56,846 nt of DNA. Origin: Bryobacterales bacterium (GTDB lineage Bacteria > Acidobacteriota > Terriglobia > Bryobacterales > Bryobacteraceae). The notes under the pieces are model-generated. The model searched no databases. It was not told the origin of the DNA and saw only the letters and a program-made list of their open reading frames with translations. Where the stretch lies: positions 1 through 56,846 of the forward strand of contig JADLBD010000069.1 of assembly GCA_020847975.1 (NCBI GenBank), in the 5' to 3' direction. Below, in pieces: positions 44,799 through 54,503 of the stretch; position 1 is the stretch's first letter; every line of letters starts with the position of its first letter. The translations under genes and the position numbers were made by a program.

Positions 44799-44864
44799 GG
44801 CGTGATCCTTTGAAATTGTAACGCAGCGCGCCAACCCGCCCTAACTCCCGGCTCCCATGGTGTG

Positions 44865-47800
44865 CTACGGCGTTCGCAGGCCGCGAATGATAAAGACTCC
44901 CATCTGGCCTCGAGTAGTGGTCGCGTCCGGACAATAGGTAGTGGCCGTGCATCCCGAAGTTATTCCTAATTCCTTCATCTTCTGAATGAAGGAGAAAAAC
45001 GCGTGGGTTCCCGCTACATCACCAAAATAAGGTGCGATCCCCACAGGGAACGTCTGCCCCGAGGTCAATCCAAACCTTGCCCGCACGATGAACACGGCCA
45101 TCTGGCCCCGGGTAACTGGTTCGTCCGGGCAGTAGGTGCTTGCCGTGCAGCCGGATGTTATTCCCAGTTCCTTCATTTTCTGGATGAATTTGAAAAACGG
45201 ATGTGTCGCCGCGACGTCGGTAAAGTAGGGAGCCGGCGAGTAACTGAAACTGTCGGTGCCGAGGAGGCCCCGCACGATGAACACCGCCATTTCTCCGCGC
45301 GTGGTGTTGCCGTCCGGGCAATAGCTCGTGCCGGTACAGCCGGATGTGATGGCGTACTGCTTCATCAATGTGAGGAAATCCACAAACGGGTGCGAGAGAG
45401 GGACGTCGTCGAAAATCTGAGCCGGGGAAGCGGGCTTCTGAATGATCTGAAGGATCTGGCCTGCCACTGAGATCGAGCCCGGCCGTGGCGATGAGGAACT
45501 ATTGGAGGCCACCGTATAGGAAAGGCCAGCGGGACCGATCACCGCGGAAGGGCCGCCCGGAATCGTGATCCAATCTGGATCCGGAGCAGGGGTCCAGGAG
45601 CATCCGGGGCCGGTGCTGACGGTCACCTGGGAGGTACTTCCAGCCGAGCCCACGGTGGCAGTTTGGGCGCTCAGGCTGATGGAGCAGCTCGCCGCGGCCT
45701 GGACTACCGTCAGGGTTTGCCCGGCAACCGTCACGACGCCGGTTCGCGGCACGGAAGCGTTGTTCGCCTCGGCGGTGATTCGTACGGCGCCGCTGCCTTG
45801 CCCTGTTCCCGGCGTCACCGAGAGCCACGCGGCGCCCGTCTGCCCGGTCCAGGAGCAAGACGAAGCGGATGCGGAAATAGAAACGGAGAGGACGTCCCCA
45901 GCCGCCGCTGCTGTGAACGAACTACGGTTCACAGAGTAGTTGCAGGTAGGGGCAATGCCCCCCACGAGGTTCAGAAATACCGCGGCATAAGCGAGGGAGG
46001 CGTTGGAGTTGCCGGAAACGAAGTCCGGACGCCCGTCACTGTTGAGATCAGCGGCCACGAGGTGCCCGGGCGAAGCGCCGGCGGCGAAATGCACTTCGGA
46101 CTGGAACGTTCCGTTGCCGTTGCCGAGCAGATAGGTCATGTCCGTATCGCCGCAACAATGGGAGACGATCAGATCCACCTTGCCGTCGCCATTGAAGTCC
46201 CCAATGAGAACATCCTGGGGTCCGAAATCGGTGGGAACGAACGTGGCCTGCTGGAAGCTACCATTGCCGTTGCCGAGCAGGATTCCGAGTTGATAGTCTC
46301 CGATCACCGTGCTGCTGGTAGCCACGACGAGATCCGGTTTTCCGTCGCCATTCAGGTCGCCGATGGTGATTGCAGCCGGATTCACTCCAACTGCGTAGCT
46401 CACCGCCGTTTGGAAAGTCCCATTCCCGTTGCCCAACAGGACCGCCACGCCCCCGTTATTGGCCGGTGTGCCAAAAGAGCCATTGTTCACGGCGACCAGG
46501 TCGAGTTTACCGTCGCCGTTCAGATCGGCCAGCGCCGCGGCGACGGGATTGGTGCCGGAGGTATAAGGCACGGGGACGGCGAACCCTCCGGATCCATTGC
46601 CGAGCAGGGCAACGACGGTTGTTTGGCCGCTGTTTGTGGAGCGGGTGCCTTGTGCCGAGACGAGGTCGAGCTTGGAATCGTTGTTGAGATCTCCGGCAGC
46701 TAGGGCGCCCGGGTGCGGCCCGGCTTCAAATGTGGTCGCGGCCTGGAATGTGCCGTTGCCGTTCCCGCGGAAGAGGTAGCCAGGCCCGGCAATGTCCACT
46801 TTCCCGTCTTTGTTGAAGTCTCCTGCAACTATCGAGGAGAGGGAGAGCGGGGTGTTGTATTGATCGAGAGCGTCATAGTGTACTGCGGAAGCCAACGTGC
46901 CGCCGCCCTGCCCCATGAGCACGTCCACTCCCCAGTTCGAGACGGCGATGTCAGGCTTCCCATCGCCATTGAGGTCCGCGGCGATCACGGCGGTTGGATC
47001 GCCGCCGAGAGAGTAAGCAGGCGCCGCGTAGAAGGTCCCGTCTCCATTGCCGGGCAGCGCGGTGACATAGTAGTTGCCGTACGCAGTCGTACTCAACCCA
47101 TCCGGGTGGCCGCCCGCTATCACGATATCCAGCTTGCCGTCGCGGTCAAAATCGGTGGCAAAGATATTCTGGAGATTATTGCGCACGGCGTAACTGCTCT
47201 TGAGTGTGAAGGTTCCGTTATTCGCCCCGAGCAGCAGGTTGACCCGCCCGGCGTTGCTGTCCGCCACCGCAATGTCGAGCTTTCCGTCATGGTTGAAGTC
47301 TCCCGTGGCAAGGGTAAAGGGATTCATGTCGGGCGCGATGGTTGTGGGCGCCTGAAACGTGCCGTTGCCGTTGCCGCGCAGCATTAACACAGAAGTGAAG
47401 GTTGCGGCGAGAAGATCCACTTTGCCGTCGCCGGTTACATCGGCCGCCACGATGGCGTTTGCTCTGTTCCCCCCGGTCGACACGGTAGTGGCGGGTTGGA
47501 AAGTGCCGTTGGCGTTGGCGAACAGAATCGAGATATTCTGGGAACCCCCGTTGGCAACCGCGAGATCCGGACGTCCGTCCCCGTTGAAGTCATACGCAGT
47601 CATTGCGGAGGGGTACGATCCCACTGGATAGGTGACCGGTGGTTTCAACGTCCCATCGCCGTTGCCGGGCAGAACGGATACGAAGCCTGATTCCGAATTG
47701 TGCACCACCGCGGCGTCGCGTTTGCCGTCGGAATTGAAATCGGCAACCAGAACGCTCCAAACGTCGGGCTGCAATGTGTAGTTGGTAGCCGGCGCGTTCG

Positions 47801-48215
47801 GCGCGCTGGGATTGGGAAAATGCACCGACAGATTGTTGCCTGTGAACAGGCCTACCACCGTAGGCGTCCCGTTACCCTTGAGGTCTGTAATCACCGGGTT
47901 ACCCGAGGCAATGCCTAACAGATCGCCATAGAAGGACCCGGACGCGGGAGAAGGAGTCCGGCTACCAAGGCTGGTGCATTGCAGCATCGTGTCGAGAATT
48001 CCGGATGTGGTCCCGAGAAACTGATACGGGGAATAGTACTTGTAACGCTGTTCCGTCAGTGACCCGTCCGTCTGTCGCGCAAGGCCGGCTACGGCGGATT
48101 GAGAAGGCAGGTAGACTTGTCTTTCCGGCGCGGCCAGGAATCGGATAGCCGGACACGATTGCCCCGCCAGTGGAACGGCCGCAGCGGCCAGGAGAATACC
48201 AAGCTTCATGTTCAT
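44865..48215 (-). CDS. Giant secreted FG-GAP/VCBS protein with BACON-like domains and three SLH domains
   Basis: 1116 residues from the ATG at 48215 (GGAGGG upstream), opening a signal peptide (MKLGILLAAAAVPLAG). An open frame extends upstream but is the shadow of the next gene. The body is a beta-propeller of FG-GAP repeats with calcium-binding D-x-N-x-D-G motifs (DFNSDGKRDAAVV, DLNGDGKPDIAV, over ten copies). Two all-beta BACON-like domains (CSWTGQTGAAWLSVTPGTG, CSWTPAPDPDWI) follow. Three SLH repeats close it (FDDVPLSHPFVDFL, FTDVAATHPFFKFI, FGDVAGTHAFFSFI), each with SGCT...YCPD holding two Cys. SLH domains bind cell-wall polymers. The substrate of the propeller is unknown. Confidence 0.9.
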   Translation of the reverse strand: MNMKLGILLAAAAVPLAGQSCPAIRFLAAPERQVYLPSQSAVAGLARQTDGSLTEQRYKYYSPYQFLGTTSGILDTMLQCTSLGSRTPSPASGSFYGDLLGIASGNPVITDLKGNGTPTVVGLFTGNNLSVHFPNPSAPNAPATNYTLQPDVWSVLVADFNSDGKRDAAVVHNSESGFVSVLPGNGDGTLKPPVTYPVGSYPSAMTAYDFNGDGRPDLAVANGGSQNISILFANANGTFQPATTVSTGGNRANAIVAADVTGDGKVDLLAATFTSVLMLRGNGNGTFQAPTTIAPDMNPFTLATGDFNHDGKLDIAVADSNAGRVNLLLGANNGTFTLKSSYAVRNNLQNIFATDFDRDGKLDIVIAGGHPDGLSTTAYGNYYVTALPGNGDGTFYAAPAYSLGGDPTAVIAADLNGDGKPDIAVSNWGVDVLMGQGGGTLASAVHYDALDQYNTPLSLSSIVAGDFNKDGKVDIAGPGYLFRGNGNGTFQAATTFEAGPHPGALAAGDLNNDSKLDLVSAQGTRSTNSGQTTVVALLGNGSGGFAVPVPYTSGTNPVAAALADLNGDGKLDLVAVNNGSFGTPANNGGVAVLLGNGNGTFQTAVSYAVGVNPAAITIGDLNGDGKPDLVVATSSTVIGDYQLGILLGNGNGSFQQATFVPTDFGPQDVLIGDFNGDGKVDLIVSHCCGDTDMTYLLGNGNGTFQSEVHFAAGASPGHLVAADLNSDGRPDFVSGNSNASLAYAAVFLNLVGGIAPTCNYSVNRSSFTAAAAGDVLSVSISASASSCSWTGQTGAAWLSVTPGTGQGSGAVRITAEANNASVPRTGVVTVAGQTLTVVQAAASCSISLSAQTATVGSAGSTSQVTVSTGPGCSWTPAPDPDWITIPGGPSAVIGPAGLSYTVASNSSSSPRPGSISVAGQILQIIQKPASPAQIFDDVPLSHPFVDFLTLMKQYAITSGCTGTSYCPDGNTTRGEMAVFIVRGLLGTDSFSYSPAPYFTDVAATHPFFKFIQKMKELGITSGCTASTYCPDEPVTRGQMAVFIVRARFGLTSGQTFPVGIAPYFGDVAGTHAFFSFIQKMKELGITSGCTATTYCPDATTTRGQMGVFIIRGLRTP

Positions 48216-48274
48216 CAGGTGTGTCCCTCCGTAAGGTAGTGTGCGCCCAGCGCTGAACATCACGCGCGAAAATC

Positions 48275-49720
48275 TCAGTGGATGTTCACCGCGGCCTGCT
48301 GAATCGTAGTGCTGAAGGCGAGGGTGGAGTCCAGGCCAGCGGCGGGAATTTTGCGGAAGTCCTTCACCGGCAGGCTGATGAGATGAATGGTCCCCCCTTC
48401 GCCGGCCGGCAGCAGCCTCAGCAAGTACGAAGGAACCTCGAAATGCTGCTGTTCGGCGGGAGCGATGCAATAGCACATGGACCGCCCGTTGGAAACGAGG
48501 ATGGCCATCGCGAATCCGGACCCCGGCCCTTTCCATTCCACCCGCAGAGTGCGCCCCCGGTCGGCTTGCCGCAACGCTTCGCGGTTCGTCCACTCGAAAG
48601 GAGCTGGAGGCGGTTGGGAGAACACGAAAGCGCCCACGTCGGATCCTCCACCGGCGATCCGCAGGTCGCCCGAGTTCAAGAACAGCGGCAAGCGGCGGCG
48701 TCCAGCCTCCGGCCGGCTGCTGCCGAGACCGGCCTTGTAGACACCGGGAGCGCCCATGGCGGCCGGAACGCTGCGCAGCGTTTTTCCCGATGCTGCCGTC
48801 ACCCGAATGCCGGCGTTGAGCCCACTGCCGGGTAATTCCCCTAGCAGAACGGCCGCAAAGGAAGTGGCAAGGGAAGCTTCCGAATCGAGGGTGGTCTGGT
48901 AAAATGCGCAAGTCCCCCGCGGCGGCAGATAGACCAGCGGCCCGGAAGGCGCCTTCGTCGAGCGTAAATCGAGAAAGGCTGCCAGCGCTTCGTCTTCCGT
49001 GTAATCCGGATGAACCGTGCGTGAGACCACCACCAGACCAACTCGCTTCCCTGCCCAAGTGGCGAGCGGAAAGTACGCCGGCGTTTGGCAGGGGCCCACC
49101 GCGGACACCGGCATGCTGACCGTATTGCTGGCTTGCTCAGGTCCCGTCAGGACCTGTACCGGTACCCAGCAGCTCTGCGGCGCCTTCCGGGGGATAGCGA
49201 ATGTGATCTCATCCTTCGCGCCGCGGCGAACCTGCACTACACGCGCACGGATTCCGCCCACAAGAACCTGAATGACGCCGGCAGTTCCGAGCCCGGTACC
49301 CGAAAGAACCGCAATTCCGTTTCCGGAAAGAGCAATCGCGCCCGGACCCCACCCAAGACCGTTTGCGCTGTAGATTCCGAAGCTGCTCGAGGTGATGCGA
49401 ACTGTCGCGGCGTGGCTGACCCGGCCCGCCGCGGAGACTGTCAGGGTGGCGTCGCCAAGAGGAACGTTCGAGGGCATTCGCGCCTCGATGCGGCGGCTGG
49501 TTGCCTCGTGAATGGGGGCCATTACAGCACGCGAACCGGCCGCTATCCTCACCTGAAGAGGACCGTGGAAGTTCGCCCCCTCCACCACGAACAGCGAGCC
49601 TCGCGCGAGGGCGGCAGGCAGCCGGCTGGCCGCGTTCCAAACTCCATTGCCGCCTATCACCGGTTCCTGTGCCTGGGCGCCGGCGGCAGTCGAGGCCAGC
49701 AGCAGAGTGACGCAAACCAT
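48275..49720 (-). CDS. Secreted protein with Ig-like and TIGR03437-type domains
   Basis: 481 residues from the ATG at 49720 (GGAT upstream), which opens a signal peptide (MVCVTLLLASTAAGAQA). Frames further upstream are the shadow of the FtsX gene. The N-terminal 200 residues (VIGGNGVWNAASRLPAALAR, VLSGTGLGTAGVIQVLVGG) have the repeated IPT/TIGR03437-like beta pattern of Solibacter-type surface proteins. The rest is unknown, with a carboxyl end (TTIQQAAVNIH). It lies upstream of the FG-GAP/SLH gene on the same strand (59 bases apart), so they may be co-transcribed. Confidence 0.68.
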   Translation of the reverse strand: MVCVTLLLASTAAGAQAQEPVIGGNGVWNAASRLPAALARGSLFVVEGANFHGPLQVRIAAGSRAVMAPIHEATSRRIEARMPSNVPLGDATLTVSAAGRVSHAATVRITSSSFGIYSANGLGWGPGAIALSGNGIAVLSGTGLGTAGVIQVLVGGIRARVVQVRRGAKDEITFAIPRKAPQSCWVPVQVLTGPEQASNTVSMPVSAVGPCQTPAYFPLATWAGKRVGLVVVSRTVHPDYTEDEALAAFLDLRSTKAPSGPLVYLPPRGTCAFYQTTLDSEASLATSFAAVLLGELPGSGLNAGIRVTAASGKTLRSVPAAMGAPGVYKAGLGSSRPEAGRRRLPLFLNSGDLRIAGGGSDVGAFVFSQPPPAPFEWTNREALRQADRGRTLRVEWKGPGSGFAMAILVSNGRSMCYCIAPAEQQHFEVPSYLLRLLPAGEGGTIHLISLPVKDFRKIPAAGLDSTLAFSTTIQQAAVNIH

Positions 49721-49732
49721 CAAGGCATCCTG

Positions 49733-49740
49733 ATTATAAT
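49733..49740. promoter_or_regulatory. AT-rich -10 candidate between divergent genes
   Basis: ATTATAAT reads TATAAT on both strands (49735-49740 plus, 49733-49738 minus), between the starts of the divergent genes at 49720 and 49758. No good -35 box is found for either, so this is only a candidate shared -10. For both genes it would give nearly leaderless transcripts. Confidence 0.3.
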
Positions 49741-49757
49741 GCAGTGTGGCGGAGCGG

Positions 49758-52214
49758 ATGTTCCTGTGGCTCGCGTGGCGCCTGGCATGGCGCGATCTAC
49801 GATTTTCGTCCCGCCGGTCGTTGGCCGCCGTACTCGCCGTGGCCGCTGGGGTCGCAACAATGAGTGGCGCCCGGGGGCTCAGTGCGCGCATGCGGGACAC
49901 GCTTGGAGCCGATGCGCGGCAGTGGATTGGGGGAGACGTTGCGGTCACCATCAAAGAGCCGCCCTCGGAAGAAGAAGCGGCACGGATGGAAAGCCTGAGG
50001 CGAGCCGGCGTGCAACTGACCGTGGTCACCGAAACTTACGCCATGGCGGCTTCGGAGACGGCGGCGGATCCAGTTGTTGTGTACGTGAAGTCTGTGGACA
50101 CGGCCTCTTATCCGCTGTACGGAAAAATCGGCCTGGAGCCGGGCGAGAGCCTGGCCGAAGCCCTGCGTGAGGATACCGTGGCAGCCACGCCGGAGTTGCT
50201 GAACCGCCTGCATGTTCACCCCGGAGACACCATCCGGATCAACCGGGCCAAGTTCCGGGTGGCGGCGACGATCACAGCTGAACCGGATCGCTTCGCCGGG
50301 TTCCCCGCGCCCTTCCCTCGGCTGATTCTTTCCAACCGCGCGTTCGAGCGAACAGGAATCGCTCTCCAGGGCAGCACCGAGACATTCCATCTCCGATTCC
50401 GGTCGTCTCCGGGCGTTCCCTCGAACCAATTGCGCGAGCAACTCGAGCAGATATTTCCCTATGGGGATATTGCCGGCTACCAGGATCCCGATCCGCGCGC
50501 GGTGGAAAGCCTTGACGCCACGTGCACTTTTCTGAACCTTACCGGATGGCTCTCGCTCGCATTGGGAGCGCTCGGTATTGCCACCACCGCCTACCTGCAC
50601 ATCGAGGAGCGGCTCGATACGGTAGCCAGCTTGAAAGCGCTGGGAGCGACCGCGCCGCGGGTACTCTCGATTCACGTTTTGCAGATCATTGCCCTCTCCG
50701 GCGCGGGAGCAGGAACCGGCGCGTTGCTGGGGTTGGTGGTGGAGGCGGTGCTGCTGCGATTCGTCGCGAGCCAACTGGCCCTGCCGGCTACTAGCGTCCC
50801 GGATTGGCGAATCATGGCCGAATCCATCGCTCTCGGATTAGTCTCCGCGCTGGCCCTGGCGATGGGGCCGCTGTGGCGCGCCGTCGAGACGCCGCCGTGG
50901 CTCATTCTGCGGCGATGGGTCGAGCCCCGGCGCCGCCTTTCCCGGAACGCGGCTGTGTCCGGGGCCATGGTGCTGACGGGCACGCTCTTGTGGGTGACTC
51001 AATCCATTCGCATCAGTGCCTGGCTTTTTGCGGGCCTGTTGATCCTCGGCGCCGCCGTGTCGGCGGCAATGCCCATGATTCGATGGGCGATTCAGATTCT
51101 GCGCGCTTGCCGCCGCCTCCCGATGGCGGTGCGCTACGGTTTGCTGAATCTTGTCCGGGCCGAAAGCCGTTCCTATTCGATGCTGTTTGTGCTCCTGCTC
51201 GGCACGCTGCTGCTCTCCGCGGCCTGGGTGGGCCAGGAAGGAGTTGGCGAAGAGATCGCGTTGGCGCTTCCCGCGCCGGGCGCCACACACTATGTGCTGG
51301 CGGTGAAGGAAAGCGAACTGGCGCCGGTCAAACGCTTCCTCGAAGAGAATCCGAGTGTCGTCAAGCCGGTCCTGGCCTCGCCGTTCGCTTGGCTCCGGCT
51401 GCTGACACCGAAAGGTGGGCGCATGCGCTTCGTATCTTGCCTCGACACTCCGCCAGCGGCCGGGAGAATGATCGAAGGAGGTTGGTGGCTTGATCGGCAG
51501 CCACCCGAAGCTGTGATCTCCCAGGAACTGGCGCGGGAGGCCGGGGTTCGTACCGGCGGGTTCCTCCGCTTTCAACTGCCGTCCGGAACACTCACCGCGC
51601 GGGTTTCCGGCATCCGTGAACTGGACCGCGTGGATAATGCCGCGCACGCCATCACCCTTCCCTGCAAGGCAATGAAGGATATGCGAGTCTTTTATCACAT
51701 CGCCTTCACTGCCGCGCCGGGCCGCCGCCAGGAAGTCGAACGGAAGTTGGCCGCCCGGTTCCCTTTGGCGCCGGTGGTGAGCCGCGAGGTCTTTGCGTCG
51801 ATGGTGCGGGAAGTGTCCCGGCGGGCCTTGTCCATGCTGCGGATTCTCGCCGGGTTGGTGCTGGCGGGCGGCTTCATTCTGCTCGCTATGCTGATTGCCT
51901 CCACGCGCGACTTGCGGCGGCGCGAAGCGGCCATCTGGAAGGCCCTCGGTGCGCGGCGGGGCGCCCTCTGGCTGGCTTTGTTCACGGAACTCGGGATGAC
52001 GGGATTGGCGGCTGGGCTACTCGGGGGTCTGCTGGGAAATGCGCTTGCCTGCGTGCTGCTCACTATCGCCATCGGAAGGCCGGCTTGGCGGTTTGACCTG
52101 CCTGTACTAGCGGCGTGTTCGCTGCTTGACGCCGTGCTTGCCTGCTGTGCCGGGTTCGCCGCGAGCCGGCGGACTTTCTCTCGTCGTGTCATGGACGTGT
52201 TGCGCGAGCCATGA
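49758..52214 (+). CDS. ABC transporter permease with two FtsX domains, YbbP-like
   Basis: 818 residues from the ATG at 49758 (GGAG upstream; a GTG at 49746 is possible). An N-terminal helix and periplasmic MacB-like domain (RQWIGGDVAVTIKEPPSEEE) are followed by a first FtsX group (FLNLTGWLSLALGALGIATT, DTVASLKALGATAPRVLSIH). A middle set of helices comes next, then a second periplasmic part and FtsX group (GGFILLAMLIASTRDLRRRE, AIWKALGARRGALWLALFTE). This is the layout of E. coli YbbP, about 800 residues. It works with an ATPase of the LolD/YbbA type, not present here. Probable role: moving lipids or lipoproteins, or activating cell-wall hydrolases by mechanical force. Confidence 0.83.
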   Translation: MFLWLAWRLAWRDLRFSSRRSLAAVLAVAAGVATMSGARGLSARMRDTLGADARQWIGGDVAVTIKEPPSEEEAARMESLRRAGVQLTVVTETYAMAASETAADPVVVYVKSVDTASYPLYGKIGLEPGESLAEALREDTVAATPELLNRLHVHPGDTIRINRAKFRVAATITAEPDRFAGFPAPFPRLILSNRAFERTGIALQGSTETFHLRFRSSPGVPSNQLREQLEQIFPYGDIAGYQDPDPRAVESLDATCTFLNLTGWLSLALGALGIATTAYLHIEERLDTVASLKALGATAPRVLSIHVLQIIALSGAGAGTGALLGLVVEAVLLRFVASQLALPATSVPDWRIMAESIALGLVSALALAMGPLWRAVETPPWLILRRWVEPRRRLSRNAAVSGAMVLTGTLLWVTQSIRISAWLFAGLLILGAAVSAAMPMIRWAIQILRACRRLPMAVRYGLLNLVRAESRSYSMLFVLLLGTLLLSAAWVGQEGVGEEIALALPAPGATHYVLAVKESELAPVKRFLEENPSVVKPVLASPFAWLRLLTPKGGRMRFVSCLDTPPAAGRMIEGGWWLDRQPPEAVISQELAREAGVRTGGFLRFQLPSGTLTARVSGIRELDRVDNAAHAITLPCKAMKDMRVFYHIAFTAAPGRRQEVERKLAARFPLAPVVSREVFASMVREVSRRALSMLRILAGLVLAGGFILLAMLIASTRDLRRREAAIWKALGARRGALWLALFTELGMTGLAAGLLGGLLGNALACVLLTIAIGRPAWRFDLPVLAACSLLDAVLACCAGFAASRRTFSRRVMDVLREP

Positions 52215-52233
52215 CGCAACGCTGGCCCTAACC

Positions 52234-53106
52234 CTAACTCCCCACCACCTCCAGGAACGCCTTCGCCGCATGGCTCAACCCCCGCTTGGCCGGATACACC
52301 AGCCGGATCTTGCGCTCCACTTGCAACTCCTCCACGCGCACCTCGGCCAGCAGCCCCGTCTCCACATCCTGCTCCACACACATCTTCGGCAGGAACGCCA
52401 CCCCTTCATTGCGCTGCACCAGCAGCCGGATGGTTTCCACCGTCGGCATCTCCACATCCATGTTCAATGCCACCTTGTGCCGCTGGAACTCCCGCAGCAC
52501 CACATCACGATAAGGAGAAACCACGTTGTGCGCCACGAACGTCTCCATCCCCAGTTCCGTAATCGACACCGAATGCCGCTTGGCGAAACGGTGCTCCGGC
52601 GAAACCACGAACGCCAGATGATCCGTGTAAATCACCTGCGTCAACAGGTGCTCGTCGTTCGGGTCGTAGCTGATCACCCCCAACTCCAGGTCCCCGTCGA
52701 TCAGTTGCGCCGGAATGCGGCTCGAGAGCGTCCGCCTCACCTGCACCTTCACCTTCGGATACAGCCGCCGGTAGCGCTCGATATGCTGCAGCAGGTAGAG
52801 CGACGTGGATTCGTTCGCCCCTACCGTCAGCCGCCCCGAGGAGTTGTCCCGCAACTCCGCCAGCGCCGTTTCCAGCTCCCGCTCGATATTCTCGAACCGG
52901 CGCGCGTAGTCCAGCACAATCCGCCCCGCATCCGTCAGCAGCAGGTCCTTCCCCGACCGGTCCAGCAGCTTCTCCCCAAGCTGCGATTCCAGCCGCTGCA
53001 CCGCAAGCGACACCGCCGGCTGCGTCCGCAGCAGCTTCTCCCCAGCCCGGGAAAAACTCCTCTCGCTGGCCACCGCAAGGAACACCTTCAATGTGTACAG
53101 TTCCAT
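52234..53106 (-). CDS. LysR-family transcriptional regulator
   Basis: About 290 residues from MELYTLKVFLAVASERSFSR (ATG at 53106). Helix-turn-helix residues 1-65 show the family form (RAGEKLLRTQPAVSLAVQRLESQLGEKLLDR), then the co-inducer domain (about 90-290). It is divergent from the leucine operon, with 170 bases between the starts. A T-N11-A inverted repeat (53117-53131) directly before its own start suggests autoregulation and perhaps control of leuA. The ligand is not known. Confidence 0.92.
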   Translation of the reverse strand: MELYTLKVFLAVASERSFSRAGEKLLRTQPAVSLAVQRLESQLGEKLLDRSGKDLLLTDAGRIVLDYARRFENIERELETALAELRDNSSGRLTVGANESTSLYLLQHIERYRRLYPKVKVQVRRTLSSRIPAQLIDGDLELGVISYDPNDEHLLTQVIYTDHLAFVVSPEHRFAKRHSVSITELGMETFVAHNVVSPYRDVVLREFQRHKVALNMDVEMPTVETIRLLVQRNEGVAFLPKMCVEQDVETGLLAEVRVEELQVERKIRLVYPAKRGLSHAAKAFLEVVGS

Positions 53107-53116
53107 AGAGCAGGCT

Positions 53117-53131
53117 ATAAACAAAAGTTAT
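53117..53131. promoter_or_regulatory. LysR-type T-N11-A box
   Basis: ATAA-N7-TTAT (53117-53131) is a short inverted repeat holding the T-N11-A core of LysR binding sites, 10 bases upstream of the LysR start in an AT-rich patch. A second half-site could not be fixed. Moderate support only. Confidence 0.4.
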
Positions 53132-53171
53132 CTCATACGTAAAATCAATGCGTCAATGGAAAACTATAAAT

Positions 53172-53200
53172 TTGCCAAATTGTACCCCGTGCCTCATAAT
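53172..53200 (+). promoter_or_regulatory. Sigma-70 promoter of the leucine operon
   Basis: TTGCCA (53172-53177) and CATAAT (53195-53200) with 17 bases between, five of six matches at the -10. The start site would be about 70 bases before leuA. No leucine-rich leader peptide, attenuator or T-box was seen in that leader. Confidence 0.55.
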
Positions 53201-53276
53201 GACTACTATCCCCGAGAGGTTGGTGGAGTTACTGGCCCCCTCCCCTCGGATTTCAGCCTAGCGAACGGAGACCAGG

Positions 53277-54455
53277 ATGTCGCAAAGCACTCGCGTCTAC
53301 ATCTTTGATACAACGCTGCGGGACGGGGAGCAATCCCCAGGTTGCAGCATGACCGTGGGGGAGAAGCTTCGCCTCGCGCACAAGCTCACCGAACTGGGAG
53401 TGGATATTCTCGAAGCAGGATTCCCCATCGCTTCCGAAGGGGATTTCGAAGCCGTGGACGCCATCAGCCGGGAGTTCAAGTGGGTCCAGGTGGCCGCGCT
53501 CGCCCGCGCCAATGTTTTGGACATCGAACGGGCGGCGAAGTCGCTCGAACAGGCCAAGCGGCCGCGCATCCACACCTTCATCGCCACCAGCGATATTCAT
53601 CTCAAGTATAAGTTGAAGAAAAGCCGTCAACAGATTCTCGAAGAAGCTGCTTCTGCGGTGCAACTCGCCCGTAGCTATGCCGAGGACGTCGAGTTCTCCG
53701 CCGAGGACGCCACCCGTACCGACTGGGACTACCTCGAAGACGTCTGCCGCGCCGTCGTCGAAGCTGGCGCACGGACCGTCAACCTCCCCGATACCGTCGG
53801 CTTCTCCGTGCCTGCCGAGTACGGCGAACTGATCGGCCGCATGGTAAAGGCTCTCGGCGACCGGGCCATCCTCAGCGTCCACTGCCACGATGACCTCGGC
53901 CTTGCCGTCGCGAATTCCATTGCCGCCGTCGAAGCGGGCGCGCGGCAGATCGAGTGCACCATCAACGGCATCGGCGAGAGGGCAGGGAATTGCTCGCTCG
54001 AAGAGGTGGTAATGGCCATGAAGGTGCGCAATGACCGCCTCCCCTACCACACCGGAATCGTCACCGAGCATCTCTACGAAGCCAGCCGTATGCTCGCCTC
54101 CACCATTACCTTCGGACCGCAGCCGAACAAGGCCATCGTCGGCGACAACGCCTTTGCCCACGAGGCCGGCATTCATCAGGATGGCTACCTCAAGGAACGC
54201 ACCACCTACGAAATCATCGACCCCAAGAGCGTGGGCGTGCCGGAAACCAAACTCGTGCTCGGCAAACACAGCGGGCGTCATGCGTTGAAGAACCGCTGTG
54301 AGGCCCTGGGCTTCGAGCTTTCCCCCGAAGACCTGAACATTGTCTATCAAAACTTCACCGAACTGGCCGACCGCAAGAAAGGTCTTACCAACGACGAAAT
54401 CGCCAACCTCGTGCGCCGGCACGTCGAGCGCTACCAGCAGGTGGCGGCCGATTAG
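53277..54455 (+). CDS. leuA: 2-isopropylmalate synthase, short form without regulatory domain
   Basis: 392 residues. It joins acetyl-CoA and 2-oxoisovalerate, the first step of leucine synthesis. The TIM-barrel motifs are there: [36 protein letters not shown] (metal-binding His) and [15 protein letters not shown]. The linker subdomain ends at [18 protein letters not shown] and the frame stops at VAAD. The C-terminal LeuA-dimer regulatory domain, about 120 residues that bind leucine in typical LeuA, is absent. leuB follows after 48 bases. A citramalate- or homocitrate-like role cannot be excluded, but leuB and leuC next to it favour LeuA. Confidence 0.92.
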   Translation: MSQSTRVYIFDTTLRDGEQSPGCSMTVGEKLRLAHKLTELGVDILEAGFPIASEGDFEAVDAISREFKWVQVAALARANVLDIERAAKSLEQAKRPRIHTFIATSDIHLKYKLKKSRQQILEEAASAVQLARSYAEDVEFSAEDATRTDWDYLEDVCRAVVEAGARTVNLPDTVGFSVPAEYGELIGRMVKALGDRAILSVHCHDDLGLAVANSIAAVEAGARQIECTINGIGERAGNCSLEEVVMAMKVRNDRLPYHTGIVTEHLYEASRMLASTITFGPQPNKAIVGDNAFAHEAGIHQDGYLKERTTYEIIDPKSVGVPETKLVLGKHSGRHALKNRCEALGFELSPEDLNIVYQNFTELADRKKGLTNDEIANLVRRHVERYQQVAAD

Positions 54456-54503
54456 CTCGCTCCCTTTGCCCCGCGACAAGGAAACTGACGGAATCAAACA
54501 CAA

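Noticed and set aside
48216..49058. N-terminal extension of the FG-GAP/SLH protein.
   Set aside because: The open frame is the shadow of the 48275-49720 gene; a signal peptide and good ribosome site mark the start at 48215.
52225..52238. Telomere-like CCCTAA repeats.
   Set aside because: Only two units, one of them within the LysR stop region; chance.
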